A DNA stretch of 64,000 bases from Amycolatopsis cihanbeyliensis (GTDB lineage Bacteria > Actinomycetota > Actinomycetes > Mycobacteriales > Pseudonocardiaceae), in assembly GCF_006715045.1 (NCBI RefSeq), contig NZ_VFML01000001.1, positions 5,428,001 through 5,492,000 of the forward strand, read 5' to 3'. Position 1 is the stretch's first letter. Every line of letters begins with the position of its first letter. A program made the translations under genes and the position numbers. Positions 1 to 6,692 of the stretch are shown piece after piece. Under the pieces are notes generated by a model. It saw only the letters and a program-made list of their open reading frames with translations, did not search any database and had not been told where the DNA came from.

Positions 1-533
1 AGGAGGGCGCCGACCCGCTCTACACGGTCGACTGGTACGTGGAAAGCGGTCCCGCGTATTTTGACGTGACCGTCGTCGCCGCGAGTGGCACTGCCGCTCC
101 GGTGCCGCCGGGGGCCGAACGGCTCCCCGGGCCGGGCGAGATCGTCGCTTCGCCCGCTGCCGTCGAGTTCCTCAACGGCCCCGAGGGCGCCGCGGCTCGG
201 GTCCGGCTCGACGGCGAGATCGCCGGTGAGGTCGGCAAGGCGGGGCTCGACAACGCCAGCGACATCGCCATCTTCGTCGGCGCACCGCTCGACCAGCTCG
301 AGAACGACGAGGCCGCGAAGAAAGTCTACGGCTTCGGCGGTAGTGCTCGCGGTCGCCACGGGTTTCGGGATCCCCTTCCCAGCATGCGCTACAGCGACCT
401 GCCGGTGTCCTTCGACATCGGCCTGGTCGGGCTGGTCGCCGGCGCCGGGATACTCGCGGTGCTGGTAGCGACGGCCCTCGCGCTGCCGTTCCTGCGTCAG
501 GTGACCAAACTGGACGGTCTACGCTCAGAGTGA
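1..533 (+). CDS. C-terminal fragment of a membrane protein, possibly an ABC-type (FtsX-like) permease
   Basis: The reading frame is open from base 3 with no stop upstream, so the gene begins left of the window. The visible 177 residues are a hydrophilic, probably extracytoplasmic stretch followed by one hydrophobic segment (VGLVAGAGILAVLVATAL) and a short basic cytoplasmic tail ending in LDGLRSE. A last helix followed by a short Arg/Glu tail is common at the end of FtsX/MacB-type permeases, but no diagnostic domain is present, so the name is tentative. It converges with the sugar isomerase gene across a perfect hairpin. Confidence 0.5.
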   Translation, partial: EGADPLYTVDWYVESGPAYFDVTVVAASGTAAPVPPGAERLPGPGEIVASPAAVEFLNGPEGAAARVRLDGEIAGEVGKAGLDNASDIAIFVGAPLDQLENDEAAKKVYGFGGSARGRHGFRDPLPSMRYSDLPVSFDIGLVGLVAGAGILAVLVATALALPFLRQVTKLDGLRSE

Positions 534-562
534 GCGGAGCGACGGCGACGCACCCTACGCAC

Positions 563-596
563 GCGATGGGCCCACGGGCGCGTGTGGGCCCATCGC
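563..596. terminator. Bidirectional hairpin terminator
   Basis: A 13-bp perfect inverted repeat (GCGATGGGCCCAC at 563-575 and its complement at 584-596) with an 8-base loop lies between the stop of the left-edge gene and the stop of the convergent isomerase gene, exactly where a shared terminator is expected. There is no long U tract, as is usual in high-GC actinomycetes. Confidence 0.75.
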
Positions 597-1481
597 TCAG
601 GCCACGTGCTGGACGTACCGGCGGCGGATGGTGGCCACGACCTCGTGCGGATCCGCCGACCACACGTCGGCGTTGAAGATCTCCACCTCGACATCCCCGC
701 GGTAGCCGGCGTGCCCGGTGAGCTCGATGAATCCGCGCAGGTCGATGTGGCCGTCGCCGAGCATGCCGCGGGAGAGCAGCGCGTCCGGCGGCAGCGGGGT
801 GATCCAGTCCGCCAGCTGCACGCCGGCGATGCGATCACCTGCCCTGTGCACCTGCTCGGCAAGCTGCGGATCCCACCAGACGTGAAAGGAGTCCACGACC
901 ACGCCGACATCCTGGACCGGGAAATGCTCGGCGAGATCGAGCGCTTCGGCAAGGGTGGCGCACACCCCGCGGTCCGCGGTGTAGATGGGGTGCATCGGCT
1001 CCAGCGCCAGCCGTACCCGATGCGCTCGGGCGAACGGCACCAACCGCCCGATCGCCTCGGCGACCCGACCACGGGCCGAGGGAAGATCACGCGAGCCGGG
1101 GGGAAGGCCACCGGCAACGAGAACCAGGCAATCGGCTCCCAGCGTCGCGGCTTCCTCGATCGCTCGTTTGTTGTCAGCCAAAGCTGCGGCCCAGTGCTCC
1201 TCGTCCGCTGAGGTGAAAAACCCGCCACGGCACAGCGACGACACACGCAGCCCGGCGTCCGCGACCAGTTTCGCGGTCTCGACAACACCGAAAGCCCGGA
1301 CGGGTTCGCGCCAGAGCCCGATGGACCGCAGGCCGGCCGTGACACACAGGGCGATGGCATCGGCGACGCCCAGTGAGTCGACAGTCTTCTGGTTCAGCGA
1401 CAGCCTGGCCAGGCGCGGATCGCCCGGAACGGGTGTGGGTACGGCCGCGGACCGGCCGGACGGGATATCGGTCGGGGTCAT
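597..1481 (-). CDS. Sugar phosphate isomerase/epimerase (xylose-isomerase-like TIM barrel)
   Basis: The 294-residue protein matches the AP-endonuclease-2/xylose-isomerase-like TIM-barrel family of sugar isomerases and epimerases. Metal-ligand style motifs are visible: LALEPMHP (Glu), VVDSFHVWWDP (Asp/His) and EVEIFN (Glu). The opening SLNQKTV is typical of the first strand. Its ATG overlaps the TGA of the DUF993 gene (ATGA at 1481-1478), so it is the last gene of a three-gene coupled operon with a Gfo/Idh/MocA dehydrogenase. The combination suggests keto-sugar or inositol-like catabolism. The substrate cannot be read from sequence. Confidence 0.85.
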   Translation of the reverse strand: MTPTDIPSGRSAAVPTPVPGDPRLARLSLNQKTVDSLGVADAIALCVTAGLRSIGLWREPVRAFGVVETAKLVADAGLRVSSLCRGGFFTSADEEHWAAALADNKRAIEEAATLGADCLVLVAGGLPPGSRDLPSARGRVAEAIGRLVPFARAHRVRLALEPMHPIYTADRGVCATLAEALDLAEHFPVQDVGVVVDSFHVWWDPQLAEQVHRAGDRIAGVQLADWITPLPPDALLSRGMLGDGHIDLRGFIELTGHAGYRGDVEVEIFNADVWSADPHEVVATIRRRYVQHVA

Positions 1482-2653
1482 GCGGACACCGCCGCCGAGT
1501 TGACCTCGATACCCGCGACCGACAACAGCCCTTTCATGCGGTGGACGGCGAGTTCCGGGTCCGGCAGGAGCCCGGCCCGCGACGCGAGCCGGAACGTGCG
1601 TGCCAGGTGGACGACACTCCGCCCCGACTGTAGACCCCCGATCATCGTGAAGCCGGGCTGCAGGCCCGCGATCCAGGCCAGGAAGGCGATGCCGGTCTTG
1701 TAGTACGGCGTTGGCGCCGTGAAGACATGCCGCGCGAGCGGGACCGTGGGCGCGAGCAGCGCGTCGTACCGTGCCGGGTCACCCGCGTCGAGGGCGGCCA
1801 AGGCCTGCGCCGCGACCGGCGCGATACCCGCGAGGATACCCAACAGGGCATCCGAGTGGCCGTGTTCGTCGCCGTGGATGAGCTCCGGGTAATGGAAGTC
1901 GTCACCGGTGTAGACCCGCACGCCAGGGGGCATGGCGCGGCGAAGTCCGATCTCGTGGTCGGCGTCGAGCAGGGAGACCTTGACACCGTCGATTCGCTCC
2001 GGCAGTTCGGTGCACAACCGCAGGAACGTGACTGTCGCGTCGTCACGGTGGGTCGTTGCCCAGTATCCGCGCAGCGCGGGGTCGAAGGCCTCGCCGAGCC
2101 AGTGCAGGATCACGGGTCCGGACGCCTGCGTGAGGACGCGGCGATAGACGTCGAGGTAGTCCTCGGCACTTCGGGCGACCCGCGCCAGGGCCCGGCTGGC
2201 CATGATGACCACGCGCGCCCCGGCGTCCTCTGCCACCGCGAGTTGGGTGAGGTAGGCGTCGACGACCTCGTCCGGCGACGTGACGGAAGCCGGGTCGAGA
2301 TGGTCGGTGCCGACCCCGACCGCCAGTAGCCCACCGACCGAGCGAGCCTCCGTGGCAGAGCGTCGGATCAGCTCCTGGGTGGCGGCCCAGTCCAGCCCCA
2401 TGCCGCGCTGCGCGGTGTCCATCACGTCCGCTACACCGAGACCCTGGCGCCACAGGTGGTGCCGGAAAGCCAGTGTCGTGTCCCAGTCCACCGCCGCGGA
2501 TGCCCCGGGCGCGTTGTCGCCCAGCGGATCGGCCACGACGTGCGCGGCGGCGAAAGCCACGCGGGAGCGCGGCGGCGCGGGCGGGGGAGTCCAGTCCGCC
2601 GCGGGGCCGAGAGTCAGCTCGCCGTCTCCGTCCGGCAGCCAGATGCCGGTCAC
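1478..2653 (-). CDS. DUF993 family protein (dihydrodipicolinate-synthase-like TIM barrel)
   Basis: A 391-residue protein resembling DUF993, a group distantly related to the dihydrodipicolinate synthase/N-acetylneuraminate lyase TIM barrels. It is found in sugar-catabolic operons, and its reaction is not established. Visible segments include GPVILHWLGEAFDP, DGVKVSLLD and VYTGDDFHYPELI. The Lys in GVKVS is the position expected for a Schiff-base lysine, which I infer only. The GTG start at 2653 is chosen because it overlaps the stop of the upstream dehydrogenase (GTGA). A longer in-frame extension would lie inside that gene. It ends in an ATGA overlap with the isomerase gene. Confidence 0.8.
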   Translation of the reverse strand: MTGIWLPDGDGELTLGPAADWTPPPAPPRSRVAFAAAHVVADPLGDNAPGASAAVDWDTTLAFRHHLWRQGLGVADVMDTAQRGMGLDWAATQELIRRSATEARSVGGLLAVGVGTDHLDPASVTSPDEVVDAYLTQLAVAEDAGARVVIMASRALARVARSAEDYLDVYRRVLTQASGPVILHWLGEAFDPALRGYWATTHRDDATVTFLRLCTELPERIDGVKVSLLDADHEIGLRRAMPPGVRVYTGDDFHYPELIHGDEHGHSDALLGILAGIAPVAAQALAALDAGDPARYDALLAPTVPLARHVFTAPTPYYKTGIAFLAWIAGLQPGFTMIGGLQSGRSVVHLARTFRLASRAGLLPDPELAVHRMKGLLSVAGIEVNSAAVSA

Positions 2654-3798
2654 AAGGTCACCTCGGGAACCTCGATCCGCCGCCCCTCCTCGGAAGACCG
2701 CAGGCCCAGTTCGGCGAGCTGGACACCGCGGGCACCGGACAGGAAGTCGTAAGGGTGCGGTGTGTCTTCGACAACGTGCCGGATGTAGTCCTCCCACTGT
2801 GCTTTGAACCCGTTGTCGAGATCAGCGTTGTCCGGTACTTCCTGCCACTGGTCCCGGAACCGTTCCGTCACCGGCAGGTCGGGGTTCCAGACAGGCTTCG
2901 GCGTGGCCGCACGATGCTGGATGCGGCATCGCCGCAGCCCGGCCACCGCGCTGCCCTCGGTGCCGTCGACCTGGAACTCCACCAGCTCGTCACGGAAGAC
3001 ACGTACCACCCAAGACGAGTTGAGCTGGGCGATCACGCCGTCGGCAAGCTCGAAGATCCCGTAAGCGGCATCGTCGGCCGTAGCCTCGTAAGGTGTGCCC
3101 TGCTCGTCGAAACGAGTGGGAATGTGGGTTACGGCGCGCGCGGTCACCGCCTTGCTCGGTCCGAACAGGTACTCCAGCACGTAGCTCCAGTGACAGAACA
3201 TGTCGGTAGTGATGCCACCGCCGTCCTCGGCGCGGTAGTTCCAGCTGGGTCGCTGGGCCGGCTGCCAGTCGCCCTCGAACACCCAGTAGCCGAACTCGCC
3301 GCGGATGGACAGAACCCGGCCGAAAAATCCGCCGTCGATCAGCCGCTTGAGCTTGATCAGGCCGGGCAGGTAGAGCTTGTCGTGCACGACGCCGTGGCGG
3401 ACACCGGCCTCGGTCGCGACCCGGGCAAGATGGAGAGCGCTTTCCAGTGTCTCCGCCGTCGGCTTCTCCGTGTAGACGTCCCAGCCGGCTTCGATCGCCT
3501 TCAGGGTCGACTTCTCCCGGGCACTGGTCACCTGGGCGTCGAAGTAGACGCCGCGTTCGGCCGTGTGCCGCAGGACCTCGTCCACATCGGTCGTCCATCG
3601 CTGGATGCCGTGTTGCTCAGCGAGTTCACGGAGCTTGACCTCGTTTCGCCCGACCAGAATCGGCTCGAGGCGGACCCGCGAACCGTCGGAAAGCGTCACA
3701 CCGCCCTGGTGATTGATCGCCAGCACGGAGCGCACGAGGTGTTGGCGGTAACCCATCCGCCCGGTCACCCCGTTCATCACGACATTGAGCTTGCGCAC
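2650..3798 (-). CDS. Gfo/Idh/MocA family NAD(P)-dependent oxidoreductase
   Basis: The 382-residue protein has an N-terminal Rossmann region (VVMNGVTGRMGYRQ), the family signature EKPTAET around residue 130 (catalytic Lys), and the C-terminal alpha/beta domain with HDKLYLPG, DMFCHWSY and FQVDGTEGSA. Family members oxidise or reduce sugars, inositols and their keto forms with NAD(P). The GTG start is supported by GAGGAGGGG six bases upstream. First gene of the operon with DUF993 and the isomerase. A perfect LacI-type operator lies about 20 bases upstream of the start, so repression by the adjacent LacI regulator is likely. Confidence 0.85.
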   Translation of the reverse strand: MRKLNVVMNGVTGRMGYRQHLVRSVLAINHQGGVTLSDGSRVRLEPILVGRNEVKLRELAEQHGIQRWTTDVDEVLRHTAERGVYFDAQVTSAREKSTLKAIEAGWDVYTEKPTAETLESALHLARVATEAGVRHGVVHDKLYLPGLIKLKRLIDGGFFGRVLSIRGEFGYWVFEGDWQPAQRPSWNYRAEDGGGITTDMFCHWSYVLEYLFGPSKAVTARAVTHIPTRFDEQGTPYEATADDAAYGIFELADGVIAQLNSSWVVRVFRDELVEFQVDGTEGSAVAGLRRCRIQHRAATPKPVWNPDLPVTERFRDQWQEVPDNADLDNGFKAQWEDYIRHVVEDTPHPYDFLSGARGVQLAELGLRSSEEGRRIEVPEVTL

Positions 3799-3817
3799 GG
3801 GATCCCCTCCTCAAGGA

Positions 3818-3833
3818 TGGAAAGCGCTTTCCA
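3818..3833. promoter_or_regulatory. LacI-family operator
   Basis: A perfect 16-bp palindrome, TGGAAAGCGCTTTCCA, lies between the Gfo/Idh/MocA gene start and the LacI gene end. The central AAGCGCTT core is the classical LacI/GalR-family half-site arrangement. It is positioned to block transcription of the 3.8-0.6 kb operon. Confidence 0.8.
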
Positions 3834-3917
3834 AATTACCATACACGAGGACCCGGCCAGGATCGTCAAGGGAGCGACGCGCATGGGTTGACCGCGCGCG
3901 GCGGCAGGGGAGCGCGG

Positions 3918-5000
3918 TCAGGCCGGGGGCGTGGTGCCCGCGGGGCGGCGCACCGGGGCGTTCACCTCCGGTGTGCTCGCGCGGATCACCGTCTCACCGG
4001 TCAACGTCTCGATCCTCGGGACCCGAGCCGCGTCGGACAGGGCGAGGCGGCACGCCTTCCGGCCGATCTCGTCGAGGTCGATCCGGACGGTAGTCAGTCC
4101 CGGAGTCACATCCCGGAGCGTGGGAATGTCGTCGAACCCGGCTACGGCGATGTCCTCGGGAACGCGTACACCGTGCTCACGCAAGCAGGCCATCGCGCCG
4201 AGTGCCATCACGTCGTTCACGGCGAACAGGCATTCGGGAAGGTTGTCACCCTTCAGAAGTTCCGCGGTCGTGTCGTAGCCGCCGTTCCAGACGAACGAAC
4301 CGGGGGACACCTCCTCGTCGAACAGGTGTACACCCCGGCCGGCGAGGCCTTCCCGGAAGCCGGCCGTGCGCTCGGCGGCCGTCAGCAGTTGCTCGGGCCC
4401 CGCGAGTATCCCGAAGCGCCGGTACCCCAGATCGTGCAGCGCGCCCGCCAGGCCGGCCGCTCCGCCCCTGTTGTCCACGGCGATCACGTCGATGGGCACC
4501 CGCGGCTGGGTCACCGCGACAGCCCGCCCTCCCTCGGACGAGAACCTGGCCAGCTCGGCCGCCAGCTCGTCATTGATCGCGCGATGGGACGTCCGGCTGC
4601 CGACGATGACGATGGCGCGCGCCCGGTTGGACCGGAACGCTCGCACATAGGCCAGCTCCTCGGCCGGGTCACGCTGGGTGTCCCCGAGAGTGACGAGCAC
4701 GGTGGACGCGCGTGCTTCCCGCATCACCCCTGCGGCGACCGTCGAGAAGTAGGGGTCGCCGATGTCCTGGACAATCAGTCCCAGGACGTCGGCACGGCCC
4801 CGCGCCATCGCCTGCGCGTTGGGATTCACGACATAGCCCAACTCGGCCGCGGCGGCCAGAACTCGGTCACGCAGTTCGGGAGACACCGCTCGTCCAGCCG
4901 CGCCGTGAATGGCCCGTGAGGCAGTGGCCGCCGAGACTCCCGCGCGTCGCGCCACCTCGGCCAGGCTGGGCACCTCAGCGGGGTCGGAACGCCTCGGCAT
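3918..5000 (-). CDS. LacI family transcriptional regulator
   Basis: A 360-residue regulator. The N-terminal LacI helix-turn-helix reads SLAEVARRAGVSAATASRAI, followed by the hinge helix region (LAAAAELGYVVNPNAQAMA). A periplasmic-binding-like effector domain follows, with VAVDNRGGAAGLA, FAVNDVMALGAM and VAGFDDIPTLRDVTPGLTTV. The ATG at 5000 follows AGGAG at normal spacing. It is probably the ligand-responsive repressor of the downstream dehydrogenase-DUF993-isomerase operon, through the palindrome at 3818, and of itself through a related site at 5040. The inducer is not identifiable. Confidence 0.9.
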   Translation of the reverse strand: MPRRSDPAEVPSLAEVARRAGVSAATASRAIHGAAGRAVSPELRDRVLAAAAELGYVVNPNAQAMARGRADVLGLIVQDIGDPYFSTVAAGVMREARASTVLVTLGDTQRDPAEELAYVRAFRSNRARAIVIVGSRTSHRAINDELAAELARFSSEGGRAVAVTQPRVPIDVIAVDNRGGAAGLAGALHDLGYRRFGILAGPEQLLTAAERTAGFREGLAGRGVHLFDEEVSPGSFVWNGGYDTTAELLKGDNLPECLFAVNDVMALGAMACLREHGVRVPEDIAVAGFDDIPTLRDVTPGLTTVRIDLDEIGRKACRLALSDAARVPRIETLTGETVIRASTPEVNAPVRRPAGTTPPA

Positions 5001-5039
5001 CGTTCATTTCTCCTCTCGGACCGCGGTGTCCACCGAGCG

Positions 5040-5054
5040 TGCAAGCGTTTTCCA
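5040..5054. promoter_or_regulatory. Probable LacI autoregulatory operator
   Basis: TGCAAGCGTTTTCCA lies about 40 bases upstream of the LacI start. Its reverse complement, TGGAAAACGCTTGCA, matches the perfect operator at 3818 over the TGGAAA and CGCTT parts. An imperfect operator before the regulator's own gene suggests autoregulation. Confidence 0.6.
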
Positions 5055-5063
5055 GCTCTTCGG

Positions 5064-5177
5064 TCACTCTAGTGCCGTACCGAGCAACGTCGGGTAGGTA
5101 CTCCGGGCGGCGTCGAGGATGCGTTCTCGGTTGTCCCGGGCGTCGGAGCGCGGGGTGCGCGGCAGGTGGCCGGTCAC
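5064..5177 (-). pseudogene. Truncated TetR-family regulator (N-terminal stub)
   Basis: A GTG-initiated frame encodes residues including SDARDNRERILDAARS, the typical start of a TetR DNA-binding domain (helix 1). The frame ends 12 residues later (TYPTLLGTALE then stop), before the helix-turn-helix. Nothing resembling the rest of a TetR protein follows, because the LacI promoter begins there. I read this as a gene remnant. A chance match over 16 residues is possible but unlikely given the exact spacing of the conserved Arg, Asn, Ile, Leu and Ala residues. Confidence 0.55.
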
Positions 5178-5381
5178 GGCTGGCACCCTCGCCAACCGGA
5201 CGGCGATGTCCGTTAGCGTCGGTGGGCCACGGAGACCCGGACCACACTGCGGCCATGCGGGCGGTTTGCACCGAATATTCCAGCTGGACCGGGAGCATTT
5301 CTTCGACCGGCCACCGGGCTCCGGTGATGCTGACCAGCTCACCGTCGGCGGTTCCCATCGGGGCAAAACACAAGTAGTAGG

Positions 5382-5498
5382 CCCGCCCTGGTGACCAGCC
5401 CCGAGGGCCACTGGGTCAACGGCCGGATCCTGCGCACGAATGGCGGCATGGTCCGATGCCCAACCCGATGGCGCGGCGGAACGCTGCGCCGTGGATGA
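5382..5498 (+). pseudogene. C-terminal remnant of a short-chain dehydrogenase/reductase
   Basis: In the frame starting at 5382 the bases encode LVTSPEGHWVNGRILRTNGG, which matches the conserved end of classical SDR enzymes (pattern: LAS-x-x-A-x-W-V-T-G-x-x-L-x-V-N-G-G). No Rossmann motif or YxxxK is present upstream in any frame, and stops lie immediately before it. It is therefore a leftover tail, next to the TetR stub. The two may be remains of one former regulator/dehydrogenase pair. Confidence 0.5.
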
Positions 5499-5550
5499 CG
5501 CCCTACCGTCACGTCGGCGTCGAGGGGTTCCTCCCGCCAGTGGCGGGCCG

Positions 5551-5601
5551 CTGACCGCGGACCACGCGCGACGGCCCGGCGACCACACGACGCGGGCGGT
5601 C
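5551..5601. repeat. Copy 1 of a dispersed ~50-bp repeat containing a hairpin
   Basis: This 51-bp stretch aligns with bases 23195-23243, differing by two substitutions and one 2-base gap. It contains a 9-bp stem (GACGGCCCG at 5571-5579 pairing with CGGGCGGTC) with one internal mismatch, around a loop shared by both copies. The two copies are in the same orientation, 17.6 kb apart, and flank the polysaccharide-utilisation genes. It could be a terminator carried at the end of duplicated, now degenerate, genes. Confidence 0.7.
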
Positions 5602-5606
5602 CTACC

Positions 5607-5644
5607 GGGCCGGGTCACCGGGCAAGGACCCGAGGACCCGGCCC
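5607..5644 (-). terminator. Hairpin terminator of the GH9-GH6 operon
   Basis: A perfect 10-bp inverted repeat (GGGCCGGGTC at 5607-5616 and its complement at 5635-5644, 18-base loop) lies just beyond the stop codon of the GH6 gene on the minus strand. No U tract follows. Confidence 0.65.
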
Positions 5645-5650
5645 AGCGGA

Positions 5651-6598
5651 TCAGGTGCCTTCGATCAGCCGGATGGCGAGTTCCGGGTCGAACTGCCCCG
5701 CGGGTGTATCCGGGGCGATGCCGCACTCGCCGTCCGAGTTGCCGGGTGTCTTGATCCACAGCAGCATCTCGGCTTCCCCACCGGTCTGCGGCGGCGCACC
5801 GAGCCGCCGGCCCGCCGGGTTACACCACTCACCGTTCGATCCGTTGCCGTTGCGACTGGTGTCCACCACGAACCGGGCCGAGTAGCCGAGTGCGGTGTTG
5901 ACCGAGTTCGCGTAGCTCACCGACGAAGCAGTCGGGTAGTAGTTCGACACGTTGACCGTGAAACCACGGGCGTTGCGTACGCCCGCGGCGTCCAGCCGGT
6001 CCGCCATCGTCGAGGGCGCCACCCATCCGACGTTGCCGCCGTCGAGATACACCCACGTGTTGGGTGCCTTCTCCACGAACTTCTCGGTGGCGTACCTGAG
6101 CATGTCGAGGCGTTCCTGGATGGCCGTGTCGTCCATGCAGGCGAAGTCACCGAGCGCGTCCGGTTCGATGACCACCACGGCGGGCCGGTCCCCGATCCCG
6201 GCCGCGAAGCTCGCGATCCAGGTCCGGTAGGCACCGACGCTGCCCGCGCCGCCACCCGAATGTCCCCCGCAGGCATCCCGGCCGGGGAGGTTGTAGGCGA
6301 CCAGCACCGGCAGCCTGTCGTGACTGTCGGCCTTGCCGACGTGGTCGGCGACGACGCCACCGATGTCGCTGTAGTCCCCGAACCAGCGTGCGATCGGCCG
6401 GGAACCGATCTCCGCCTGGATGCGCGCGGCACGCGGGTCGCCGGGGTTGTTCCTGGCCCACGTGGCGGGCGAGGAGTCGGAGTCGACGTAGAATCCGTTC
6501 GTCTGGTCGATCGGGCTGGCGGCGGCCAGCTGGGTGATCGGCACCGTCAACAAGGTGAGCAGGGGAAACACAATCTTCGCGCGACGTATCCACTCCAT
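5651..6598 (-). CDS. Secreted glycoside hydrolase family 6 cellulase (endoglucanase/cellobiohydrolase)
   Basis: A 315-residue protein with an N-terminal signal peptide (basic WIRRAK, then VFPLLTLLTVPITQ, probable cleavage after LAAA) and a GH6 catalytic domain. Family motifs are clear: NLPGRDACGG with the conserved Asp near the first catalytic loop, VVIEPDALGD carrying the acid Asp, GFTVNVSNYYPT, and IKTPGNSDGECG near the C-terminus. GH6 enzymes invert beta-1,4-glucosidic bonds of cellulose. No carbohydrate-binding module is present. The ATG at 6598 has GAAAGGTG upstream. The gene follows the GH9 gene by about 95 bases on the same strand, so the two cellulases are likely co-transcribed. Confidence 0.9.
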   Translation of the reverse strand: MEWIRRAKIVFPLLTLLTVPITQLAAASPIDQTNGFYVDSDSSPATWARNNPGDPRAARIQAEIGSRPIARWFGDYSDIGGVVADHVGKADSHDRLPVLVAYNLPGRDACGGHSGGGAGSVGAYRTWIASFAAGIGDRPAVVVIEPDALGDFACMDDTAIQERLDMLRYATEKFVEKAPNTWVYLDGGNVGWVAPSTMADRLDAAGVRNARGFTVNVSNYYPTASSVSYANSVNTALGYSARFVVDTSRNGNGSNGEWCNPAGRRLGAPPQTGGEAEMLLWIKTPGNSDGECGIAPDTPAGQFDPELAIRLIEGT

Positions 6599-6692
6599 TG
6601 TGGATTCACCTTTCTTCGGGGCAGGGTTCCCGCGAGCCCCTTGGCTCCGCGCCGCCCGTTCGTCTCTCGTGGGCGGCGCCACGGCGGGTGGT

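Larger units (their letters stand above)
5008..5650. other. Degenerate intergenic region without an intact gene
   Basis: Between the LacI gene and the GH6 gene there is no intact coding sequence. It holds the operator at 5040, the TetR stub, the SDR tail, the dispersed repeat and the GH6 terminator. A minus-strand segment near 5373-5255 (CFAPMGTADGELVSITG) vaguely resembles a segment near 23.0 kb (LLWFTPAIGTDSTDKLDLL), which would fit remnants of related genes. That similarity is weak. Confidence 0.6.
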
